Below, piece by piece: positions 47,427-57,830 of a DNA stretch of 64,000 nucleotides; position 1 is the stretch's first letter; every line of letters begins with the position of its first letter. A program made the position numbers and the translations under genes. The notes beneath the pieces were generated by a model. That model was not told the DNA's origin, made no database searches, and saw nothing but the letters and a program-made list of their open reading frames with translations. Origin of the DNA: Acanthornis magna (Eukaryota > Chordata > Aves > Passeriformes > Acanthizidae); contig JAWUZG010000016.1 of NCBI GenBank assembly GCA_036785705.1, positions 3,844,001-3,908,000 of the forward strand, read 5' to 3'.

Positions 47427-47509
47427 CCTGCATGAGAGCAGTGAGGCAGAGCTCTCTGGTGGCTCTCATGAGCAGGAACTGATGGGGTGCTTTAAAAAAA
47501 AAAAAAAAA
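47427..47509. repeat. Imperfect inverted repeat followed by A16
   Basis: CCTGCATGAGAGC at 47427-47439 is the inverse of GCTCTCATGAGCAGG at 47462-47476 apart from two extra bases, with a loop of about 22 bases. A run of sixteen A follows at 47494-47509, then an A/C-rich tail. The arrangement could fold as a hairpin. It looks superficially like a retroposed small RNA end, but no RNA family is recognised. Confidence 0.5.
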
Positions 47510-50021
47510 CCACCAAAAAGCAAGAAAACTAAACCAGTCTTTATTTAAGGCAATTATTTGTAAAGATCAATTTCTTTGTATAAATCTAAGAAGATGCAGA
47601 TTCTATTGCACAATATTCCTTTGACAGATGACTCTGAATAGTATTTGGGGTTTTTTTTGGAGCACACCAAAAGTTCCTTGCTTCCACAAGACGAGTTTCA
47701 CTCCTCAGTTCATCTTTTTGACTTTACACAGGCAATAGTTTTTCTCAGCTGTCTTGCTACTGAAAGGCATCAGGACGTCTTTCTTTCCATACCAACCCCA
47801 GCCCATGTGACAACAACAGAAAAAACAGGTGAGACTTCCTTAGGTTTGAAGATCTCTGACTTTTTTCCCGACAGACTTAACATCCTGTATTTGGAATTAC
47901 TTCTCACTGGCAAAAACCCCCTACTTTTTCTGAAACAAGGCTTCGATTTTTTCCTCTCTGCAGCAATACCAAAGCACTCACAGGGCGTTTGTGAACATTG
48001 TATTCAAGCACTTTCATGGGCACCAGTGTCTCAGCTAGGTGCAAACAGCATTCCAACACAGACTTGCAGAAAGTACCCTTTCTATTAACCTTTTAAATGT
48101 GACAGTCACTTGTGCAAATTGAAATCCATCATTTTAGATTGCTGCGGGATTTTTTCTAACTGAGACAAAGTCGTTTTACTCTTTGGCTCTACTTATGCGT
48201 GACAATGTGCCCTTTAAGTTCCCCTCTGGAAACCAGGTATATCTACAGCTACCTTGACCTTATTAATTCCCCTGATTTTCTGTAGTTTATACCAATCTGG
48301 TGTACCAATCTCTTAGGTGATCTCCAGTCTCACATATGACTCAAGGAATTTTTCTCCATGGCCCTTCCCTCCTCATTCCTGCCAACAGGAGAGATGGCTT
48401 TGAAGGGGTGAGTTCCTCATGCTGTTAACTCTTAGTACCATCACAGTGCACACATCATTGTGGATAAGTGGGCAAGATTTTTTTCTATTTTCTACCCCAT
48501 TTCCAATGTGAAGAGGTCCAGGGAAGAGAGAAGGGTTTGTCTTATATAATGTATTTTCTCTGGAAAAAAAATCATGTGGTTTACATGATTCAGTTCAGTA
48601 GCATAATTTTACTGATTGGCAGGGAAGACAACCTCAAAGGTGAGTTTTCACTCCTGTCTTAGGTGGTCAAGACAATAATGCTGCAGAATCTGATTTAGTA
48701 ATTGAATTAGAAATGATACAGAACTGACTGATCTTTGATAAGAACTAAAATAACATTGTTTGGAGTGAAAGTGGCTAATGAGAGTGTTTATATGTTCTTT
48801 GCTTGACCTGAAATTGTAGCTATGGATGTATTGATGGAAGTCAAAGACATTCAATGTGTCTGTGTGAGAGGCTGAAGAAGTTGACTTGCAATTGCATGTC
48901 AATCCTGAAGTCCACACAGATGGAGGGCTTGGGGAACTGCATGACTCTCCTGAGTGGCACTACTCATGTCAGAAAAGGAACTAGGAATGACAGAAAGGAT
49001 TGGCAGAATAAACACAAGCTCTCCAGAAACAGAACATTCAACTATGGAAATCTTGACTACATCAGAACTTTTAAGAACAAGCCATAACTGAGACACTAAA
49101 GTGAGTCACAGCCCTACTTAGCACTTCTGCTGTGAAGGGACATGGAGTCTTTTCATGCTGGATCTTCCAGATGAACTCTGGCAGAACAGAATGACCCAGA
49201 GGAAAAGTAAAAAGCTGCTCTCAGAGCAGGAGAAGGCATCTGACAAGCTGAAGCCCTGCTTTCCAGTTGATACAATGCACCACTGAGTTTCTGCAAAGTC
49301 TGGCTGGGTCTTGCGTGCTGGGTCAGATGGCTGAGAGTCTCCAGCAGAGACCCAAATACACAGCGAAACTTTTCAACGTGAATTCCTCTTTACAAGCAGC
49401 CCTTATTATAAGTTCAGGATCCTTGCCCAAAGAAATGAGATTTCTTTTCAGAAGAAAGACTATTTTACCTTGAGCATATGACCTGGGATGGGGAGAATTG
49501 CTAATGACCACCCTGTGAATTCCCTTTCCCCAAATGAACTTGAGCCATAAGAACCAACTATACTAAACTAGTGGTGAAGTCTCGACTCTCTTGTGGTACA
49601 ACTGCTGTTTCCAAACCTCTGTCACTGTTGGGTTAAGAAGGGAAGAAGCTCTGATAGCCTCACTGGAGTACACACAGCAACTGAATCCTTTAAGGGCTGA
49701 AAAGAAGCCTGAAGTCCTGCATCTGAATTTCATCTCATTCACATTAAGGATTAGGGCTAATGCTTTGTGGTTTTCTGGGAATGGGAAGCCTGAGGGTGGT
49801 GATAGCTTTGGACAGCAACGGCTTAGTTCTTCAGAAAAAATAAAAAATTCTCTGCCCAGAAGGAATTGTTACATTGATAGGCTATGAAATGGGCAGTGAT
49901 TAACTTTCTGAAACTTGTTTGATGTTACTTGAGTAGTGTAATTTTGGGATGGTAATGTGTAAAAATCCTTTAACACAAATGCTGCTGCTTAGCTGAAATT
50001 CCCCAGTTGTATTTGTTACAC
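47510..50021. other. Single-copy non-coding DNA
   Basis: No gene or element recognised. A plus-strand open frame of 147 codons at 47645-48088 is at the upper end of chance length for this window and has no recognisable domain, signal peptide or repeat. The remainder is AT-rich and unremarkable. Confidence 0.55.
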
Positions 50022-50140
50022 TGTTTTAGCTGGGATGTGTTCAGAGTAATGTTATTCTAACCTCTGTCAGGGTATTGAGCCATACAGTGACACAGGGAGT
50101 TGAGTAATTCCTGCTAAAACTGGTGGATGGGTACTGCTGC
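50022..50140 (+). mobile_element. Possible degraded ERVL LTR 5' part
   Basis: CACTGTTTTAGCTGGGATGTG at about 50020, then ACAGTGACACAGGGAGTTGAGTAATTCCTGC near 50086-50116, parallel from memory the beginning of a songbird ERVL LTR ('ggttttggctgggatagagttaatttt...acagtgttgataacacagggatgttttagttattgctgag'). The interval between the two blocks is shorter than expected, and the rest of the LTR is not visible. A weak call; no viral gene is associated. Confidence 0.35.
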
Positions 50141-51779
50141 TCCTGAGGCTGGCAAAGATATGAAAGAGTTAACAATTAATAGGAATTATCTATAGGATCT
50201 GAATGCTGTTATAATAACGCTGTTGTGTTGAACACTCACATCACACGCTGTCATAAGTAACACGGAAAATACACGTTCAGAAGCACAATGAAGGACTACA
50301 TTGAATGCTAAGGGGTATGTGCAAGGAGTTAAATGAGAAATGCCCAAAGAGTGATGAAAGGCAAGATGTCAAAGGAGCATCAAGGAATGCAGTCCTTAGA
50401 AAAGGCTTGTGGTGTTAATGGTGGGGCAGATGAGGGACATTTTCCTATTTGAAATCTCCTCCATTTAGAAAAAAGGTATGCATAAACTAGATTGAATTGA
50501 GGATGACTGCCAAACCGCTTGTGGATTCACTATACCTGTAAGAAGTTTAATTTCTTTCTGATGGATAAATAATCTTGGTTGCTAGTGATGTGAACATAGA
50601 TTCATGGAACCCTTAGCTGGATCACACAGTCTTTTTGTACAAATAATCAAAACTATCCTGGCCTTGATGTGGACAATTCAATGTCGCTTATTAGATTAAT
50701 GGATGAGGTATCAAGAAATGCACATGGAGAGAGAAACTCAGGTTGTTTTTATAACCTCACTATTCCCAAGAGTGTGTGTCCTTCACTGTCAGGCTCTGCC
50801 TCCCAGCATCCAGGTGTGAATCTGAAAAGACTTGGACTCAGAAAATGGCCCCATCTGAACAAATACTTAAGATCAACTTTTTAACATGTTCCTTAAGCAT
50901 TCTATTAATTGTGGAGAGACTAACATGGTCCTAGGTAGTTTCCTCAATCCAGCTGACATGGCTGACTCCTCCTTTGCATTTTATGAATAAACTTGATCCC
51001 AGGGGCTCTGTATTTCAGCTTTCCCTGAAAGCTCCTCATCTGCAAACACACTCCAAAGGAGCAGTTCAAAATTTGGATCTTGCACTACAACACTTATTCT
51101 TTCTCTGACAAAAATAATGCACTGGATGTGAAAAATTGAACTGCCACCCCACTTAGACCTTTCAATTTCTGTTTCTGTTCCAGAGTCATGACTTAGCCCT
51201 GCATGGAGAACAAAGTTCTTGTTTCAATGAGGGCCCGAAGATTTCTGAAATCTGTTTTGAAAGGGAAAGTCCACCATTCCAAAATTCTCCAAAAAAGATA
51301 GAGTGAAGGCATTTTCTTCTGAGTTGATGAAAAATGTTTCATTGAAGTTGCTTTTTAAGAAAAAAATATTATTAACATTGTAAAATCATACCTTACAAGG
51401 CAACAATATTGAGCAATAAAAAATAAACATTTAAACATTTTTGTTACACTCTTCAAATAGCATTTTTTGTCTTACAAAAACTATAGCCAGAGACTACATT
51501 TTTCACCAAAATAATACCTTATCAAGTATGATAGGTATACATATATATATGAGACTCTCATATAAGACTGAGCAGATCTAGGTAGAAATATTTCCTAGCT
51601 TGCTCTGATTCTGTGAATTACCACAGAAACTTATGACGGAATTAAAAATAAGGATATTAAATGCTTTCAAATCTGCAACGATAGAATAAATGCCAGAACA
51701 GTCTTTCATTTAATCCAATAATATCAAATCTACCACATTTGTATTTTAAGTCAGACAGCAGGAGCAGTTTTAAAGCTCT
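50141..51779. other. Single-copy AT-rich non-coding DNA
   Basis: No gene or element recognised. TA-rich words occur near 51535-51552. Open frames are at most about 71 codons. Confidence 0.65.
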
Positions 51780-52240
51780 TCTTTTAACCTGCAATGGGTG
51801 ACCCTTCCTTTTGCAGCATCACTCGGCTCTCGTGAGAGGCAGAGATGTTCCCAGGCCCGGAGCTCTCAGGGATGGCCCAATTCCAAGCGCTGCTCTCACC
51901 AGGCGAGGGCAGTCATATTCCTTAATGAAAACCAAGCAGCTGTCACCTTGGGAGAAAACCAGATTGGCCGCCCACACACGGAGCCAGAGGGATCCTGTTT
52001 GGCCTGAGCTTTGTGTATAGCAGAGGGAAAGAAAAAGCAGAAACAAGGAAAGGGAAGAGCCTGCTTCATGAGTGTCATTTATTTGCGGGCTTTGTCTCAT
52101 GTAGCCCGTGCTGTTTGAGCATTGGTTGCTATCATTGGGGCGGAAGCGGGGGCACTGGGATAATATACATATTTATGTGCAAAACCAACATGGAAATGCA
52201 GTCATCTTTGTCCCGATGCAGTGAAAGACTCTAACATCTG
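51780..52240. promoter_or_regulatory. CpG-enriched block with CCAAT and GC boxes, promoter- or enhancer-like
   Basis: About twelve CpGs occur in some 430 bases, the densest cluster in the window, with GC content near one half. At 52121-52125 and 52134-52138 two ATTGG (inverted CCAAT) words lie 13 bases apart, and the second overlaps GGGGCGG (52137-52143), a GC box. GGTTGCTAT at 52124-52132 resembles an RFX half site. Read on the minus strand the order is GC box, CCAAT, CCAAT and, about 40 bases on, the A/T-rich word AAATAAATG (52084-52076), so a minus-strand core promoter is conceivable. No open frame or exon with clear splice sites follows. An enhancer is an equally good reading. Confidence 0.35.
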
Positions 52241-54995
52241 CATATCAATAGCCACAAATTTGATTCAGTTCTCAGTAGTGTCATTCCAGAGAAACTCAAG
52301 GCAGGAAAGGGGGGAGTTTTCATGTCTTTTTTTGCTATGGTACTGGCTTGAGTTTTTTCATATTTTCAATCAAGGAGCCAAATTCAGCAGAGCAGATGAG
52401 GATGGGGGCAGAGCATACCCACCTGGGTCAGAAAACCTCCCTGTGCTCTGAATGAGGGATAAGAAACTTACCTTTGCCTCTGCTGAAGGAGAAAACAGCT
52501 TTACTTGTACCTCTATGGGAATTTAAAGGCAGCTGCTGCAGTCTGTTAGCCAGGTTAGCTTCTCCAGAGACAGTGCTGAGCCTGTCTGGATCCCGGGGGA
52601 ATGGGAGGAATGAGATCCATGAGTGCAAAGACTGCTTGCTGAAAACTGTGCCTGCTGGCCCTTGAGATCTCCCCAGCCCTATGACCCCTCCAGCTGCTTG
52701 GACTCCTGAAGAACATGGGCATTAATGAATATCCCCATCCTCAACTTCGTCAGAATGACTTTGACATCCATTTTGAAAGAAACCCAGTATCTGAGAGTTA
52801 TGCATCTTGTGCTTTTGTAAACATCAGCTATTGGTAACTGTCAGAGATGCAGCCTGGAAAAGGACCAGATGCTCAAGGGGAGATCTTTATTCCTTCATGT
52901 TTCTTCAGCAAATCCACAAGTGTACCAGGAAACTAGCATGGGCTGACAAAGGCATTGTGGGCTTGCATGATACACTAAAACATCTGCTTCCAGGCTGTCA
53001 GCAAAATGCTGACTATGAATGCACAGGAAAGAAAACAAGTACCACAGGTGCTGCAATGCTCAGATGCATGAGAAATATTTTAATGGATGGGAAATAGATC
53101 AACAGACCCATGAGCTTTTGTCATCATTTTTATACTTCCCTGGCAGGAAGGTTTTCAAAAACCTACTGAGCCAAATATCAAGCTTTTACAAAATTATCAT
53201 GCCCATTTACTTAGTCAGATGTTCAAAGGATTCATCACTCCCCACCCTCCCCAAGTCTTATTAATATTTCCTTCAGTCCTCAAATTACAGGAAATTATCT
53301 GATGCAAGCCCAACGTATGCATGAGAAATTCATCCTGCAGTAAAGGCGAGGTTAGTGTCAGAAATTTATTATAGAATTAATAACTATTAATCATTAGAAG
53401 TAACTATGTTTCACCTAATAGGGTAAGTTTAAAATTCAATACAACTTCCACAGGATAGCAATAACTCATGTAAATGAAAAAACCAACAAAACAGTTGGAA
53501 AATGCAGCTCCCAGCCAAATCAATAACATAATCTTTTCACATCTTTGTATTTCAGTCTAAAGTAAAGAGCTACATGAATCCTCTTGAAAGCTGAACCAAA
53601 TAAATGGCATATGAGGCCCTTTTTAACAGGGAAAAATAGTTAAGAGGAATTTTTTTAAGTCAGTTGGTTTGCAGAGTTCTTTGTTTCTCACTGGGACATC
53701 AGAAAAGGCATATCCACTTCTGTGTACGTGTCCGTGTCAAGGTATTTCATAGTGCAGTCATATGCGATTCTTGTTTGTGTGGTTTTGATTTTTTTAAAGT
53801 CTTAAAATAACCAGTTTTCTATGAATTTTTTTTTTTTTCACTGAGACTGTATTCATAAAGACATCTATCAGCCATGGGCATGATGTACCTATATCAAAGA
53901 TAAGCAAACATTATCCTCAGCATACTTCATTTCCAACTCCTTTAAACAGGATTGTGTGATGAAATTTTAACTTCAGATAAATCAGATTTTTTTTACTTCT
54001 TTTTATTTGATGGGAAACACATCCCAGACTTGATACTTGATTTTCAAAGTTCTGCATCACATGGTAGCTGCACATTACAAACCTTATTGAGTGGTAGAAC
54101 CTAAAAATACTTATTTAAGGAATTTTTTTTCTTTGTTATTGAATAGAGTATTCTGGTAAAGGTTTGCTATATTTGAACTTAAAAAAAAATATATGGAATC
54201 CACAGATTAACCATTGTATTCCCATTTCCACATGCTCTATACGATTAGGAAAGTTGTTACACATTTGGGTATTTTTAATCTTCCAAATTGTCTGCTATTT
54301 CTGTAAGAGTGCAGAGGGAACCAACTCACTGGTGCTCATTTCCAGGCAGATCATAGCAGCAAAACAACAGATACACATCCCTTGTTATCTTGCACAAAGC
54401 CTCCTTGTTTTCTCCTGTTGATCTGGAGGAAAAATGTCTTACATGAAATACCTATCTTACCCTCCCATATGAGACAACACTGTAGAGTCTGCGTTGTAGC
54501 AGGTAGAGGTGTTTACAGGACTAGCCAAGGGTCTCTTCTGGAGAGCAGGGCCTGAGCTCCTGCTGCCAGAAATGCTGGAGCTGGGGGAGGAATTTGAGGG
54601 AGATGTGCCCTGCTATTGGTTCGTGTCTGCTGGTGCCATAGCACACTGTCTTGCAATCACCTTTAGAGCAACCAAATGCAACGGAAAGATGACTTAGTTT
54701 AGGTGAGGAGTTTGTGAACAAACCTCTTCTGAGCAATAAAACTCCTGGGACCTTGCAAGTGACCCTAATGATGAAAAATAAAGGAGCAACAGTTTTTACA
54801 GTTCAGTTTTTAATAGAAAGGCTTTATAGGCTTTTCCATTAGATGTTGGAAGGTCTCTAATACACACTGTTGAACTTCTTATTGAAATAATTTGTACACA
54901 TTAGAAACACTGCTGTTGCAGCAGCCGACTTGAAAGATCTTCTATAGAATAGTAGAGGGTATGAGTAACCCTCTCTTTTCCTGCAGAGGCTGTCT
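52241..54995. other. Single-copy AT-rich non-coding DNA
   Basis: No gene or element recognised. T-runs occur at 53827-53839 and near 54122. Open frames are at most 96 codons. Confidence 0.65.
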
Positions 54996-55037
54996 CAATT
55001 GCTACAATTTCAATTGCTGCAATTTCAATTGCAATTG
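54996..55037 (+). repeat. 15-base tandem repeat, 2.8 copies
   Basis: CAATTGCTACAATTT (54996-55010), CAATTGCTGCAATTT (55011-55025) and CAATTGCAATTG (55026-55037) form a short array. The units differ by one base in the first two copies and the third is truncated. CAATTG is itself palindromic, so the array is rich in self-complementary words. Confidence 0.9.
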
Positions 55038-55334
55038 TACATCAGGAGGTACTGTGACTAAGAGGCATTCCTTACTGCCCAATTCTCACTTTCCTTTCTT
55101 GCTCCTCAAGTGTTAATAGTAAATCAGGACCATTTGGCTGCTAGGTTCACTATAGTGACTTGGAAGGAGGAAAGGGGAATGGATATAAAAGCTAACTTGC
55201 TGCTGTTAGAGGTCTGAAATCCATCAATGCTTTGTTTGCTTCTCCAGGAAGGAAAGCCGATGTGCAGATCTTGCTGAAGACACAAGTATGGTGGAAGACT
55301 GAAGGAGAAGTCTTCTTTTCCACTACTACTTTGC
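55038..55334. other. Non-coding DNA upstream of CR1
   Basis: No recognisable feature. It may include further degraded LINE sequence at its right edge, but similarity to CR1 is not evident before about 55335. Confidence 0.5.
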
Positions 55335-56335
55335 ATTGGTGATGAATAGTGTCGTGTCCATTTGGTGGCCAGTCACCAGTGGTGTCCCCCAGGGATCAGT
55401 CAGTGTTGGGCCCAGTCCTGTTTAAAATCTTTACTGATGATCTGGATGAGGGGATCCAGTCTACCATTAGCAAGTTTACAAATGACACTGAGCTGAGGCA
55501 GAATGTCGGTGTGCTGGAGGGCAGCAGGGCTCTGCAGAGGGATCTGGACAGTCTGCATTGATGTTCCAAGGCCAGCGGTATGAAGTTCTATGAGGTGAAG
55601 TTCTGGGTCCTGCCCTTGGGTCACAGTAAGAGCAGTTCTACAGGCTGGGGCAGAATGGCTGGAAAATGGCTGAGTAGGAAAGGACCTGGGACACTGGCTG
55701 AACATGAGCCAGCTGTGCCCAGGTGGCCAAGAAAGCCAATGGTATCCTGGCCTGGATCAGCAATAGTGTGACCAGCAGGACCAGGGCAGTGATCATCCCC
55801 TGTACTGGGCACTGGTGAGGCCACAGCTCAAATCCTGTGTTCAGTTCTGGGACCCTCAATTCAGGAAGGTCATTGAGCGACTGGAGTGTGTCCAGAGAAG
55901 GGCAATGGAGCTGGGGAAGGGTCTGGAGCACAAGTCTTGTGAGGAGCAGCTGAGGGAGCTGGGGATGTTTAGCCTGGAGAGGAGGAGGCTCAGGAGAGAC
56001 CTCATGCCTCTCTACAACTCCCTGAAAAGAGGGAGGTGAGGGTCAGTCCCTTCTCCCAGGCAATCAGAAACAGGACAAGAAGACACAGTCTTAAGCTGCT
56101 CCAGGAGAGGTTTAGTTTGCACATTAGGAAGAAGTTCTTTCCAGAAAGAGTGATTGGGCATTGGTATTGTCTATCCAGGGAGGGGGTGGAGCCACCATCC
56201 CTGGACGTGTTTAAGAAAAGACTGGGTGTCGCATTCAGTGTCATGGTCTGGTTACCAAGGTGGTGCTCGGTCATAGGCTGAACTCGATGATCTCAAAGGT
56301 CTTTTCCAACCTATTTGCTTCTGTGGTCCTGTGAT
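55335..56335 (+). mobile_element. CR1 LINE (CR1-J-like), about 1 kb, 5'-truncated, with broken reverse transcriptase
   Basis: The largest transposable element here. It enters in the reverse transcriptase palm region: TGGTGGCCAGTCACCAGTGG encodes the stretch before the S-G-V-P-Q-G motif. It then gives [19 protein letters not shown] and SKFTNDTEL, the position of the catalytic F-A-D-D motif. Downstream it follows CR1 order through GGAGTGTGTCCAGAGAAGGGC and TTTAGCCTGGAGAGGAGGAGGCT to the 3' untranslated GGAGCCACCATCCCTGGACG and the terminal CTCAAAGGTCTTTTCCAACC with octamer-like TTCTGTGGTCCTGTGATT. Disabling changes are a 4-base CAGT duplication at 55397-55404 that shifts the frame, an Asn in place of the first catalytic Asp, and a small internal deletion near 55695. 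Subfamily is from memory. Confidence 0.95.
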
Positions 56336-57783
56336 TAGTATACACTTCATGATATGGCCAACCTTTAGTCATTATCATGCCTTCCGAGCAGTGGATGTGA
56401 GCAAAACCTCAGTAATTTCACTCAATGCAGCCCCCTTCCCTCAGGCTGAAAAAACTCTTTTTCCATGTTCTTACTCTGCACTTCAGGGAGATTGTGCAAT
56501 TTCACTGCTGGGAGCCAAAGTCCTACCACACAGCTGAGAAGCTTTCAGCACCTTGTTACGCATTCCAGAAAAACAGGCTGGATTTGCTGATAGTTTCATC
56601 ATGTCATGGTAAATATTTCACTACCACTTTTCCTCTCCTTTTCTGCATGATCAACTGCTGGTCTCATTTGTCTAGACTGGAGTGGCAGCTTTTGCAGAGC
56701 CTGCTGCAATACAACCTCACTGCTACATGGGTTGTAATGAAATGCATCTCTTTTTGCCCAACACATCTTAATATCTCCATAGAAACTATATTAGGCCCCC
56801 ATCTTCTGTGAGCTCCCACAATGATAATCTTTTCTCTCACACACTGACTCGATTTTCTTTAGATGTCTCCAGGTATCTAAAATTCAATTAAATGGCTAGG
56901 AAAATGCAAAGACTTGGAGAAGAGGACTGGGAGTTGTTTTTTCCAGACAGGACTGGAAGGCATTTGGCAGTCCTTACCAGACCATAACTATACCTTTTTT
57001 ACTGCAAGTTCACACTTCAGTTGCCTCTAGAGTTGACCCACAAAAGGTCATTACTTCCATCATAAGACTCCTTGCTGAGTACACACAAGTGCAATGTTTG
57101 TTACTGTGGAATTAAGCAGGTGTGCAAATGATTCCTACTTAGCATCTGGAATTTTCTCTCAGTAAGATCTGAGCAGCTCATGCACCAATTGTTTGTATAA
57201 TCCTTGCTCTTTCTAACTTCATCTCTATACTTAGCCCCTACAACTCCAAATTATGGCTTCACTGCAGTATTGCACTTCATGATGACAGAAGGAATTCCAT
57301 CCTTGATGCTAAAAAACAGGAACTCTCTTTGATGTGACCTGCACACAGAGCAGAGAATTTCTGGAAATAGCATTTTCCACATCCTGAGAGGTTTGTCATC
57401 ACTCCAAACCCACAGAACTGGGATATAGACTTTAGGAGAGATGCAAATGGTTTTCAGTCACGTTGCATTTCTTCTGCCATGTATAATATACTGATGGGTC
57501 TCATTCATCACTGGAGAATAGCACAGGAGAATAGAGTAAATAACACACAGGTAAACTTCTTTCCTTTCTGTTTTGGTCACAAAGGTTGAAATTCAAATGA
57601 GAACAGGAGAGCAGGTCCTAAAGAGCTATTTCAACATAAAAACGTGGAGAAGTGACATGCATTTCTCATGTTCATGCCTGGGGACAGACACCAGGCTGGA
57701 AAGTAGAAACTGTGAATCTTCCCCAAGGACACATTTTCCAGTGACCTTTTGAAAGCAACATTCTGTTTTTCAGAAATGTTCTT
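56336..57783. other. Single-copy non-coding DNA
   Basis: No gene or element recognised. A plus-strand open frame of 128 codons at 56425-56811 is of chance length and without recognisable domains. Confidence 0.6.
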
Positions 57784-57830
57784 TGTCATGGTTTGATCCA
57801 GCAGGTAGCTAAACACTTCCCCCTCCCCCA
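57784..57830 (-). mobile_element. LTR terminus fragment, inverted
   Basis: TGTCATGGTTTGATCCAGC followed by AGGTAGCTAAACACTTCC and CCCTCCCCC resembles the inverted 3' end of the same broad LTR group as at 36561 ('tgtcatggtttgacccag...gcagctaaacacc...ctccccc'). Similarity ends after about 47 bases. It is either a short LTR scrap or a chance match; no other retroviral sequence adjoins it. Confidence 0.4.

Noticed and set aside
47645..48088. 147-codon plus-strand open frame
   Set aside because: Chance length, no domain or signal peptide recognised.
55815..56039. Plus-strand frame with [18 protein letters not shown]
   Set aside because: This is CR1 LINE coding remnant, not a host gene.
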